In this document: positions 45,413 to 55,794 of the stretch, one piece after another
Layout: each line of letters begins with the position of its first letter
Numbering within the stretch: the stretch's first letter is position 1
Source: Porites lobata
Lineage: Eukaryota; Cnidaria; Anthozoa; Scleractinia; Poritidae
DNA length: 64,000 bases
Reading direction: 5' to 3'
Assembly (NCBI GenBank): GCA_942486035.1
Contig: CALNXK010000026.1
Coordinates: 1,705,001 to 1,769,000 of the forward strand
Program-made: the position numbers and the translations under genes
The notes under the pieces: model-generated
What the model was told of the DNA's origin: nothing
Database searches by the model: none
The model's input: the letters and a program-made list of their open reading frames with translations, nothing else

Positions 45413-46660
45413 CTAAAAAAAAAAAACCTGACAATCTGGGAATGGAAAGCTAGGCAGAAAGGTTGTTTCAACAACCCTGAATTGTTTAAAGCTACGTGAA
45501 CCGGCAACCTTGGCAACAATAGCTAAGGATTACTAGAAATACATGAATCACAGGACCTCGCGAAGGACTTCGGGGGAACGACAAGAAGTTGAAGGGGAAA
45601 TAGAAAAGAAAATATATAAATTTATAAAAACCTCAAGCTATATAAAGAAGCAAAACAAAACTACAATAACTAATAAAAAACTAAATTTTTTGTTAGCACT
45701 AAAAAGCCACGTGGAACTTACTGTGAACGCAACGAGAATCTTTCATTGAAAGGCTTTTCCTTAGAACTTCCGCCAACGCGCCTTGTCTAAAGTTGATCGC
45801 GCCCTATTAAACACGAATTCAAAGATACCTTTCAGAAGAAAACGTAAACTCATTTCATCGCATTTAAAGAACAGATGCCGAACTAAGCCGATACGGTATA
45901 AACTAGTCTGCCTTGAAAACGTGTTTTGTTACCTCGATTTTCGCTTATATCTTAAGGCTTATCATCAAAAATCGTTCATTTGCTCTTAAAAGTACTTTTG
46001 CATTCGAAATTCATTGCAAAAAGCACTTTAAAATACCGCCTCCTAAAACGACCAAAACCGATAGAAATATGACCAAAGCGTAGACACTTTTCGGTGTTGC
46101 CTGGAAACACAAAATGTTCCGTGACGTCACACACTAGATGACGTCAGGGCGATATATGCAAGTACGGTATAGATGGACCGGCTGACTTTGCAGGTCACTA
46201 ACACCATGCACGGGACAAGCGCTTAGCGCACGACGAGATTATAAACCTCGCGAGGCCAGGCGCCTTTGGCGCCTCACTTCGTTCGCAATACACATTTGAT
46301 TGACCATTAGAGTGTCTGCCAGTTGTAGCATGACGAATGAGTTGCCTGTTTATCATACACAGCAATATTAATGTGCAGAATAAGTTTGGGCTTGCAGTAC
46401 AGTATATGGCTCTATAAGTATTAAGAGGATCCTATTTGAAACAGGCCATAGTAGCAGAAGGCTTTGAAATAGGAGAAGGTCATAAAGGAACCCATTAGGC
46501 TCCTAAATCTTTACCCGAAGTCGTTCCTTTAAACTCGAATTACGGCCCATCATTTTCCTTGAATTTCACGTCACTTTTCAGTCGTTTTTACTCGGCTAAC
46601 TCGAATGGTTTGATCCAGTTCTCCGCTATCCCTTCAGACTTCGAGTTACCTAGATTCTGC
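45413..46660. other. No gene seen; upstream region of the NLR-like gene
   Basis: AT-rich sequence. It contains two TGACGTCA palindromes (46122-46129 and 46139-46146), which match the CREB/ATF consensus, and a GCGCCTTTGGCGCC hairpin at about 46260. Whether these control the downstream gene is unknown. Confidence 0.4.
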
Positions 46661-46670
46661 TATTTATATG

Positions 46671-46680
46671 GGATATCGCG
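46671..46680 (+). promoter_or_regulatory. Possible TATA box of the NLR-like gene
   Basis: TATTTATATG lies 38 bp before the proposed start codon at 46709, which would leave a very short 5' UTR. Position and composition fit, but it is a weak call. Confidence 0.3.
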
Positions 46681-46708
46681 CAGCTGAGAAACAACAACGT
46701 CAGTCAAA

Positions 46709-46741
46709 ATGGCCGACACTTCATATGATATAATAGGACAG
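46709..46741 (+). CDS. Proposed first exon of the NLR-like gene
   Basis: ATGGCC with A at -3 and G at +4 (a strong start context), eleven codons, then donor CAG/GTGAGA. Joining to the acceptor CCCATAG at 47392 keeps phase 0 and adds VSRTRSTSS before the internal Met. A transcript could instead start at 47420. Confidence 0.6.
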
Positions 46742-49700
46742 GTGAGAGTGAAAACAAAGCCTTTTTGTAATAAAAATGCCTGTGACGTATGTCAAAATTG
46801 CCTGCACTATGGGGTTTACATAACATTTAGTTAAAATTCTGTACATATAGACATTTGGCTTCCTTTGGATCTGTTTCAGGTACATGACGTCACAGTGAAC
46901 GTCACTTATGCCGCCGTCGTATCTTCTACCTATAGCAATCGACTTTCAATTTTGTTAAAGGGTGTTGAAAGTTTATTGGTTTGAATAATTGAGGTATTTT
47001 TGTTACAAATAAACTGATGGCTAAAAAAAAGAGCTTCTAATAGTCTTAATCAATGTTTAAAAACTACAGAAAACTACCCTTGGGAAAAGGAATACTATCC
47101 CAGCCCCCCCAGCCCACCCCATGTACGATGGAGGGTTAACATATCTAACTGACTGTCTCAAATTTTTATCCCATAATTCTAAGCAAGAATATTCATTTTT
47201 TAAAAACCTTCTACTTATCGTTTGGTTTTTCTGTCTAATTGTATCGTTGCATTGTATAACACAGATAACAGAGCTGAAAAATGCAAGGAGCTTTCGTTTT
47301 TAGTGCCCCATGTTTTCTTTTATGATTCAATGGAATAAATTAATTTGTCCCTTTGAGCTGATTTGCTAACAGAAGGGTTTATTTTCCCATAGGTTTCAAG
47401 GACCAGAAGTACATCAAGTATGTCCATTTCCAAAGAATACTCCAAAGAACAGCTGAATTACTTCAGAATTTGTTATGCAACAACTGACATTCTCACCGAA
47501 GGCCTGAGGGAAATCTTCAAACAAGAATGGGACAAACAGCACAAATTAACAAAAGGAGAATGGAAAGACAAGCCTGGGAATGGAATGGACTTTTATAACG
47601 GAGAGTCTGCCCGAAACCAAAGAAGAAATGCTCATCTTTTAACCACAATGCAAAATGGAAACATAGAAGAATGGGATTGCACAATGCTTTTCTACGCCAT
47701 TCTTTTCTCCGATTGTGTTGGGCCCAGTCTTAGCGCAACTGTGAGGATGAACGTGGATCATCTTAGAAATTTCAGGAACGAAGAATTTGCTCATATGAGA
47801 CAAGGTAGTCTCTCTGACACAGATTTTCAGAATGCTATTAGCAAAGTTGAGGTGGCATTTCAAGTGCTTGGTCTTCACACTGTAAAAATTCAAGATTTAA
47901 AAAATCAGAAAACGTTTCCGACAGAAGAATTGCAGCAGATCCTTAAAAAGGTTGATGACCTTAAACAAGAAGTTCAGGAAAAGGAGGATCAACGCCAGGT
48001 CCTTGAAGATCAGCTTCAGAAAGAAACGCCCTCGTTTTGTATTCTCCCTCCTAAACCTTCACATGATATGGATGGTCGTGAACGCGAGGTGTCAGAAATA
48101 GCCCAGAAGCTGAGGGGGCTAAAAGAGTCCAGTGACAGCGAGCTGAGTTGTCTGTACATCTCAGGGAATCCTGGAAGTGGCAAATCACAGTTAGCTGGCC
48201 TCGTAGCTAAGAGGTACTTTGACGAGATTAAGGAAATATCAGGCAGTTCCTCATTTGTGATGACCTTAAATGCAGCTTGTCCAGATTCACTCTTGGAGTC
48301 ATATGTCTCATTTGCTCGCCTTTTAAAGTGTCCAGACTATTCGGTTATTGAAATCCTCAGCTCTAAGGACTGGAAAGTAGAGGAAAAGATCACTTATCTT
48401 AAGATGCTTATTGCTGTAAAAACTAGCTGTTATACGTCTTGGTTACTGGTTGTTGACAATGTCAGCACCATGTCCTCTATGCATGTCCATTTACCACAGG
48501 CTGGAATCCAAACTTGGGCAAGGGGTCAGATGCTGATTACAACTCAAGACATTAGGTCAATCCCCCCAAAAGGCTCTTTTGTTAATCACATCTCAGCGAG
48601 CAAAGGTATGGAGCCCGACGATGCCTGTTCCTTATTGGCCAAGCTATCTGGAATAAAAGACAGCGAGATAGTGAGAAAAGTGGCGCAAAAACTAGACTAT
48701 CAACCACTTGCTTTAGCAGGCGCTGCCGTCTTTGTCAAAGAGATGCGACAGGGCAAATCATCGAAGCATTTTGGCTGGAAGGAATACCTGAGGATGTTAG
48801 AAAAAGGCAAAAGAGAAACTACGGAGGATACACTCGCATATACAAGCCCAATTTACCCAAAGTCAATGACACAAGCAATTAAGCTAGCCGTCGAAACACT
48901 GATGAATTCCGACGAGATTGTGAAACACCTTTTCACTTTCCTTTCCCTCTGCGCACCACAACAATTAAACGTGGACGTAGCAATCAATTATATCATTAAC
49001 GTACTCCACGACTTTCATGAAGAGGACAAGGAACTAATAGGCATGAAGTTAAGAAATTGCTCACTTTTGCTTTTCGAAGATGACCAAGGTGGCTACTTCA
49101 TTCGTGTGCACCAGACTGTGCATGATGCTATCAAAATTATGATGAGCAATTGCCCAGAGAGTCAAACCCCTAAAGTCGTAAATGCCGTTATTACATCATT
49201 TGACGAATTTATAGACGCTGTTCCACAATTGAATAGGAGACTGAACACCATACGTCTCGTTCCACATTTAAAGGCCATAACCGTGGTAACCGACGAAGTG
49301 TTTGTAAAAGAAAATTTTCTCCAAGTTCACGATCAGGACATTTCAGAAAAATGTGAAAACCTAGCGCATATTTGTAAAATGCATTGTGAATTTAACGTGG
49401 CCAAAACATACTTTACACATTCACTCGCCATAAAACTTGAAAACCTCGGCCCTCAACATGTTGATGTTGCAAGAAGCTACGATAACTTGGCTTCAAATTA
49501 CCAGGACCTAGGTGACCTCGAGCAAGCCAAGGAGTATCAGCAACGTGCTCTAAAGATTAGACTGGACAAGCTTGGCCCTGAACATGTTGATGTTGCAACA
49601 AGCTACAATAACTTGGCTGTTATTTACCAAGACCTAGGTGACCTCGAGCAAGCCAAGGAGTATCAGCAACGTGCTCTAAAGATTAGACTGGACAAGCTTG

Positions 49701-50476
49701 GCCCTGAACATGTTGATGTTGCAACAAGCTACAATAACTTGGCTGATATTTACCAAGACCTAGGTGACCTCGAGCAAGCCAAGGAGTATCAGCAACGTGC
49801 TCTAAAGATTAGACTGGACAAGCTTAGCCCTGAACATGTTGATGTTGCAACAAGCTACAATAACTTGGCTTCAATTTACAGGGACCTAGGTGACCTCGAG
49901 CAAGCCAAGGAGTATCAGCAACGTGCTCTAAGGATTACACTGGACAAGCTTGGCCCTGAACATGTTGATGTTGCAACAAGCTACAATAACTTGGCTTTAA
50001 TTTACCAGGACCTAGGTGACCTAGAGCAAGCCAAGGAGTATCAGCAACGTGCTCTAAAGATTACACTGGACAAGCTTGACCCTGAACATGTTGATGTTGC
50101 AACAAGCTACAATAACTTGGCTTCAATTTACAAGGACCTAGGTGACCTCGAGCAAGCCAAGGAGTATCAGCAACGTGCTGTAAAGATTACACTGGACAAG
50201 CTTGGCCCTGAACATGTTGATGTTGCAACAAGCTACAATAACTTGGCTTTAATTTACCAGGACCTAGGTGACCTCGAGCAAGCCAAGGAGTATCAGCAAC
50301 TTGCTCTAAAGATTACACTGGACAAGCTTGGCCCTGAACATGTTGATGTTGCAACAAGCGACAATAACAGAAGCAACGACGACGGCGTCGGCAACGAGGA
50401 CGGCAATGGCTTTGCATGTGCATCACGCTCTTTTTGTACAGCCATATGTTGTTGTCGTTGCATGACTAAGACGTGA
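46709..50476 (+). CDS. NLR-like STAND protein: HEPN - coiled coil - NB-ARC - TPR
   Basis: Proposed exon 1 is 46709-46741 (MADTSYDIIGQ, start context CAAAATGG), intron 46742-47392 (GT...TTTTCCCATAG), exon 2 from 47393 in phase 0. An internal ATG at 47420 starts 1,018 codons; numbering below is from there. Residues 1-155 are a DZIP3-like HEPN domain with R119-N-x4-H125, the RNase-type HEPN motif. Residues 165-202 form a coiled coil. The NB-ARC has Walker A GNPGSGKS (249-256), Walker B LLVVDN (342-347), MLITTQD (371-377), a GLPL-like YQPLALA (427-433) and an MHD-like TVHD (566-569). TPRs run from about 640 to 990: seven nearly identical 42-residue units from residue 680, then a cut eighth. By family knowledge such STAND proteins sense a ligand with the repeats, oligomerise through the ATPase and fire the N-terminal effector; here an RNase-like HEPN effector is inferred. 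The last ~35 residues come from a MITE. Confidence 0.85.
49457..50338 (+). repeat. Seven tandem 126-bp TPR units
   Basis: Exact 126-bp period: unit starts at 49457, 49583, 49709, 49835, 49961, 50087 and 50213. Each encodes HVDVATSYNNLA..Y.DLGDLEQAKEYQ..AL.I.LDKL.PE. Units differ at few positions, mostly amino-acid changing: the residue after NLA (S, V, D, S, L, S, L), the residue after IY (Q, Q, Q, R, Q, K, Q), and R versus T in KI(R/T)L. Confidence 0.97.
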
Positions 50477-50695
50477 AGGTCTCTAGTTTCACACTTTTTG
50501 TCGACGACGGGAATACAAGACAACAACTTTCTTTTCTTTTCCTGAAGTTTGATTCAGTCCCTTAGAATTTACCTGTAAAAACATTTGCTAACATTTGACG
50601 AATTAAACGAGATGGAATAAGCGCGATAACATTTGAGGCAGCGCGAATTCACTTTATTAGTGACATTTTCGTAGCCGTTGCCGTCGTTGTTGCTT
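50371..50695. mobile_element. MITE, AAGCAACGACG family, forming the NLR-like C-terminus
   Basis: Inverted ends AAGCAACGACGACGGCG and AAGCAACAACGACGGCAACG (other strand), with a family interior shared with 27999-28352 (TGCATGTGCATCACGCTCTT; AACGAGATGGAATAAGCGCG). It starts inside the eighth TPR unit and supplies the stop TGA at 50474-50476. No TPR coding resumes after 50695. Confidence 0.85.
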
Positions 50696-52190
50696 AGGTT
50701 CCTCATTACTTTTGTATACTTGGAGTACAAACAAAATTCATCAAGCAAATCTGAGCAATCGTGCAGGCTGAGAGACTCACGAAATTGTCTATTCTGTTAA
50801 GGGCGTACAGCCAGATGCATTTGTCTAAACATGATACTTACCGCCAGGCTGACTTACCCCAATCTATGTAAAGTTATAAAGAACTAACCATTACTAACTT
50901 CGGGCATTTGCTTGACCTTCTATACGTTTTTGCAAAAAAATGACATCTCTTCCTGGTATCAGAATTTCGGACCATCTCCCCTTTCCTTTTGAAAACCTTT
51001 AAGATCTCTATTTTATTATCGCGTGGTATTACTGGATGTGATCGAGACGATATCAATCTTTTAAGTCTAAAGAAATGATTTAAATTTTTCTGCGTTTTTA
51101 CTTTCACGAGGTATAAAAGCAGCTAAACTCATTCTTTTTTTTTCTTTTTTCATGTTCGAAAAGGGGCTTCATTTGGTGAAAAAGTACGCTTTTGTGTTAC
51201 AGGTAAATGACGGGCGATGAAACTAAAAGTGACTTATCTCTTCAGATTAGAGCCAAATTCATTGTATCGCGCTGCGTGTTTGCAAACTTCTAATGGTTTT
51301 TCTGTTCTGTCAATCATTTGAGTGGGGGTGGAGTTAATGCAAATCACACCACAACGCACTTGCCCAGCTTGGCCCGCAAAAACAAAATTGAGAATGACCC
51401 TAAACTGCTGAAGAATAGCGAAGAAATCGCGATGATGAGTGGAATTTTTGTTGAGGGCAGGAGGCACACATTGCTTTCTTCTTGCAAGCGACAAGTATAA
51501 GAAAGATCATAAAAAGCTTCGAAGAAAACTGATCGATCATTGCCTGAAATTAACTGTGCGAAGTAACTGGGTGATCACAAGCAGTGAACCTTGAAACACG
51601 GAAACAAACAAAGTTGATCGAAATGCACCAATCACAAGTAAACATGCGTTTCCTAAGAGGTTCGCTAAGATGACTGATGGAACAGAAAAACCCAAAATTC
51701 CTTCGAAGTTTGCAAAACGTGCTGCGCGATACAAGGAATTAGGCTATAATTCGAACCCTCGATAACTCGAACCTGCCGCTAACTTGAAGTAATTTTTGTT
51801 TCCCTTCGCGTCACCTCTATACAATGTTCAACAGAAATAGAATTGATGGTCTTGGGTTAATAGGCTCCTAACTAGAATGCAAGTATGCTATAAAATTGCA
51901 GTAACAATCGTTTATATCAAAAGGGTTAATTGGTGGTCAGAAGAGGGAAATCGCGTGACTTCATGTTTGATAACTACATGAACACTTACACTGCATGTAT
52001 TATAATATCATCAGGAACCGATTCTGGGTTTCTGTAATCAGTGAAACATGCAAACCGCTAATTACAAGGGGTAATGTTGTACCTCAGTGAAGCGGTCTTG
52101 GTTAATATTAAGTTTTTTACACAACGGAAAATTGAACTGAATCGTCAACCTAAATAAAATAAAGAAATAAACAGAGAGACAATGTCGAGA
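50696..52190. other. No confident gene; decayed repeats
   Basis: Minus-strand frames at 50874-51107 (77 codons, lysine/arginine-rich) and 51234-51494 (86 codons) look somewhat protein-like but have no recognised motif or splice context. 51575-51735 is a decayed piece of the 37355-37638 MITE family. Confidence 0.4.
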
Positions 52191-52204
52191 GTTTGTGAAA
52201 GGAT

Positions 52205-52400
52205 TGTCTTTTGATACCATCTGTTGAATGCAGCAAGCGTAGCAACTTAAGAAAGCATTGCACGAGTAGCCGGCATGGCAAGGTCAAGAAGTGTAGCAAG
52301 CAAACGTGGTAAGCTAAAGTAAGAAGTATAGCAAATGTACTGTAGCAAGCGCAGCAAGTGGATTGTAGCAAGCGTAGAAAGCGTAGCAAGGATAGCAAGT
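52205..52400. repeat. Degenerate GTAGCAAG minisatellite, left block
   Basis: Repeated GTAGCAAGC/GTAGCAAGT units, irregularly spaced. The same motif recurs at 54093-54345, on the other side of the LINE fragment. Confidence 0.7.
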
Positions 52401-52669
52401 GCACAGGATACAATAGGATAACTGCTTTATTATCCACAGAGCGCCTACAGACACATGTGTTTACAACGATAACAAAGATTTTAGTGCAATAATTACAGAG
52501 GTGTAAATTTGTAGAAATTATACAACTAAACAAGGTTATATTTAACGCGTCTATCTCTTTCGCGGAAGCGATCACATACGTATCTAGCCACAATTTTTTG
52601 CGTTTTCTCTTCTTGCCGTCATACTTATCAACGTTGCAAAGGCAGAGCTTGGGGTCATAGAGTCAAGAA

Positions 52670-54060
52670 AAAAATTACCTTCCTTTTTTAGCGTATTGAA
52701 CAGCTCTAGCTCTTCTAGGATCCCTATAGGCTATGCAATTCATCAAAAAATGCTCCTCGTCTTCTAATCCAGTTTTACATAATGGACAGATTCTTTGGCC
52801 TGGTGGTTGATAGGGTTTAACGTATCGTCCAGTTTCAGTTGCTAGTTTGTGGTTGCTTAATCTTAGCTTTGTAACTGCTACTCTATGATTGATGTTTCTT
52901 ACATTTGTGACGTAATTTTTGTAGTCATGCTCATGGGCCAGTTTAAATTTCCTAAAAGTTCTCAGTTTGTTTTTTTTGATGCGGGTCCTTTCGTTCATCA
53001 TTGTGTATTTCGCTAATCCATGTTTGCTGTTCTATTTCTAAGAGTCTCTGTCGTATATAGCTCATGGTTGCGGGAGTGTTCGTTTTCGCTGACCATATGT
53101 CGCCAAGACCTGCGAGATTTAATAGCCGTTTTAATTTGCTTGGCTAAAGTTCCTTTTTGTCTTGACCAATTTGATCTGTAAATGCTATTCCAGAGAGTTT
53201 ATTTTGGTGCTCCAGCTCACAAAATTTCAGCCAATATTTAATGGCTCTGCACTTTGTCTTCGTTCGCATTGGGAAACGGCCTACCTCCGATCTGCACGCA
53301 TTTGAGCTACAGAATTTGTTAACTCCCAATAGCCACCTAATGAACTTTGTTTGTACTAACTCGATTAGATCATTTTCTAGCTTTCCGTCGTGATCAAACC
53401 CCCAGACCTCGCTTCCGTACGTGAGTATTGGGGAAATAACCGTGTCAAAAATTTTCATTGTGAGCTGTACATCGTCTCTGAAATGGTCGCCCATTTCCTT
53501 CCTGAGTTTGTACAAAGCTTTAAGGGCAACCTTCTTTATTTCTTGTTTAGCGTACGTGAAGTTCCCGTATGTACTAAATTGTAGGCCGAGATATTTGTAA
53601 TTGCTAACATTGTCAAGTTTACTGCCTCTGTAGTATAATACGTGCTTATTCATGGCTCTCCCGCAGTTATTAAAACTTAACACCTTAGTTTTATTAAGGT
53701 TAACCGACAAGTCGTTTTCTTTACAGTATTCACTGAGGGAATCCAAATATTTCTGCAGTCCGTTTTTTGATTTGGAGAGCATGACCAAGTCATCCGCGTA
53801 CAGCATACAACTTAACGATAACTCGTTTAGTTGTACGTCATTTAGGTTCTTGGCCTTAAGTTCCTCTGAAAGGTAACTGAGATAAAGGTTAAAAGGGTTG
53901 GCGAGAGCATGCAACCTTGTTTTACACCGGTATGGCATCGAAAGGCAGGTGTTAGCATATTTTCTATTTTCACAGATGATTTATCATTGGAGTACATTGA
54001 ATGTAAAATCTCAAGGAGGCGCCCCGTTACTCCCGCTAGCCTCAATTTTTGAAACAGTTT
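52670..54060 (-). pseudogene. Decayed non-LTR retrotransposon reverse transcriptase
   Basis: Minus strand. 54045-53920 encodes the fingers/palm part (AGVTGRLLEILHSMYS ... GVKQGCMLSPT). A frameshift near 53920-53940 moves to the frame of 53938-53144, which holds SCMLYADDLVMLSKS (the catalytic YADD) and ISPILTYGSEVWGF. After a break, 53001-52675 encodes the C-terminal tail (RLSNHKLATETGRY, RICPLCKTG.EDEEHFLMNC). The element is 5'-truncated at about 54060 and lacks ORF1 and endonuclease. Clade not assigned. Confidence 0.85.
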
Positions 54061-54092
54061 TTAAACAGTGTACAGGTATAGAAATTAAAGGA

Positions 54093-54345
54093 AGAAGTGT
54101 AGCGAATGTAACAAGTGTACCAAGTGTGGCAACTGAAGCAAGTGTAGCAAGCGTAGCAAGTGTGGTACGTGTAGCAAGTGTAGCAAGCGTAGCAAGCGTA
54201 GCAAGCGTAGCAAGTGTAGCCAGCATAGCAATTGTAGGAAGAAGTGTAGCGAATGTAACAGGTGTACCAAGTGTAGCAATTGAAGCAAGTGTAACAAGCG
54301 TAGCAAGTGAAGCAAGCGTAGCAAGCGTAGAGAGTGTGGCTTTAG
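54093..54345. repeat. 9-bp-period GTAGCAAGT minisatellite, right block
   Basis: Near-continuous 9-bp units (AGTGTAGCA / AGCGTAGCA). Being in frame with a multiple of three, it opens long low-complexity frames on both strands (ASV, LRL and TLA repeats), which are not genes. Confidence 0.9.
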
Positions 54346-54489
54346 TCCAGGCAGCCCAAGCTTGTGGTGAGAGTAGCTCATAAATTATACCACGGGTCCA
54401 CGTTGTAGATAATAATGAGATCGGCAAAATTTAAGACTTTGTACGGAACATTTTACAAACATTGCTATATTGCCATAAATAATATATCT

Positions 54490-54762
54490 TACGAGCAGAG
54501 GCTACATTTTCGCTGGATTAGTTGGCATGCGAAAAGTAGCCTCCCGCTGACAACCGTTCAATTTTCTATCGTGCATGCGCGAAACTCGTCACGCGATTCG
54601 CAAGCAAAATTAACTGCTCTAAACCGGTCAAGAACAGGGAAAATCGTTTTTTTTTTTAATGTATTCGTCCAGATTTCTGGACGGAATTGAACGGTTGTCG
54701 GCAGAGGCTACTTTGCGCACAACAGCTAACACAGCGAAAATGTAGCCTCTGCTCGCAGGGTA
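54490..54762. mobile_element. MITE, CGAGCAGAGGCTAC ends
   Basis: CGAGCAGAGGCTACATTTTC pairs with GAAAATGTAGCCTCTGCTCG. A second inner pair, GCCTCCCGCTGACAACCGTT with AACGGTTGTCGGCAGAGGC, is nested inside. Confidence 0.75.
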
Positions 54763-55161
54763 CAAATAAAAATGAAATGCCTTACCCTTTTATTGTATAT
54801 GTTGCAATTTTTGAGTTTCTCGGACTGCTTTAAAGCATTTTTGAAGACATATTAAGATTTTTGTCTTGCTAGTTTCATAAATTAAACATTTTTAATTATG
54901 GGAAGGCCGGAGACAATTGAAGACTGCTTCGCACTCTCAGGTTGACAAATTCCGTAGCAATAACTAAATCACCTTAATTTTTTTTTTACCAGCATAATTA
55001 TGCACCTTGGTCCTACCTCATATCCGCGTCCTGGCTTCTTTTTGTAAAAAAAAGGCTTCCGAAACAGCAATTTACCCTTTCGTCCCATGCAGTTTGAATC
55101 AAGTTGCACGCGTACTCGTTTGCGATACAGGTTTCGAGGACAGAAATGGTATTAGCTAGGG
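54763..55161. other. No gene seen
   Basis: AT-rich spacer before a LINE fragment. Confidence 0.45.
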
Positions 55162-55377
55162 ATGGGTCAAGAAGCAGGGGTGAGGGAATATGTCTCCGAG
55201 CTCGGAATTACGCAAAATCTACGCGAGAAGCTGAAGCTGTCTCTGCCAAAGGCAAATTGTTCTAAGTATGGACTAAACACTTTTAGGTGCTATGGGCCAA
55301 ACATCTGGAAATCCTTACACGATGATTTAAGAAATGCTCCGACCATTAACATTTTGTGTCGCGCATTCGAAACATGA
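55162..55377 (+). pseudogene. C-terminal fragment of a non-LTR reverse transcriptase
   Basis: Plus-strand frame with KYGLNTFRCYGPNIWKSLHD followed by DLRNAPTINI, the YGP..W.SLP..(I/L)(R/K)NA motif that closes many CR1/L2-type reverse transcriptases. Only the last ~60 residues remain. It is oriented tail to tail with the next LINE. Confidence 0.7.
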
Positions 55378-55540
55378 CTTTCGATACCTGTAATTGTTAT
55401 TTACAGTGTATGTTCTATTGAGAGTAAAAACTTTTAAGTTGTATATCAGGCAAATAGTATAATCTAGTATTCAATTATTTATGTGTTTATACGGTCATAA
55501 TAATCCTTTCTTTTATTTATTTACTTATTTGCTGTTGAAC

Positions 55541-55794
55541 TCATATTTCGTAAACAGCTTCATAATAGGAACGGGTAAAAAAGTTATAAAAACAGTCGTG
55601 TGCTAACATAAAGTAATCTATATTCGCATAAATCTTTAACTGTGGGCCAATTGCTTTTGGGCTAAGACCTGATCGCTGGGTGTGTACCAATCCAGGCCAT
55701 AGATGATCTTTGCGGCACGTACATGTATCTTCGATCTCCAGCTCATCAAAGAGCAATTTGCCGCAGGAACCCCATACAAACAACCCATAGGTAA
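55541..55794 (-). pseudogene. LINE reverse transcriptase, C-terminal part (split copy)
   Basis: Minus strand. VWGSCGKLLFDELE, then in a shifted frame KIHVRAAKIIYGLDWYTPSD, then back to LAHDCFYNFFTR. Two frameshifts show decay. It is the continuation of 57254-56582, separated by the inserted element at 55795-56581. Confidence 0.8.

Noticed and set aside
49457..50338. CRISPR-like appearance of a regular 126-bp repeat
   Set aside because: The repeat is in frame, has no spacers and encodes TPR helices in a eukaryotic gene.
54011..54427. Long frames on both strands (TLA- and ASV-rich proteins up to 161 codons)
   Set aside because: They are produced by the 9-bp minisatellite, whose period is a multiple of three; no non-repeat protein signature.
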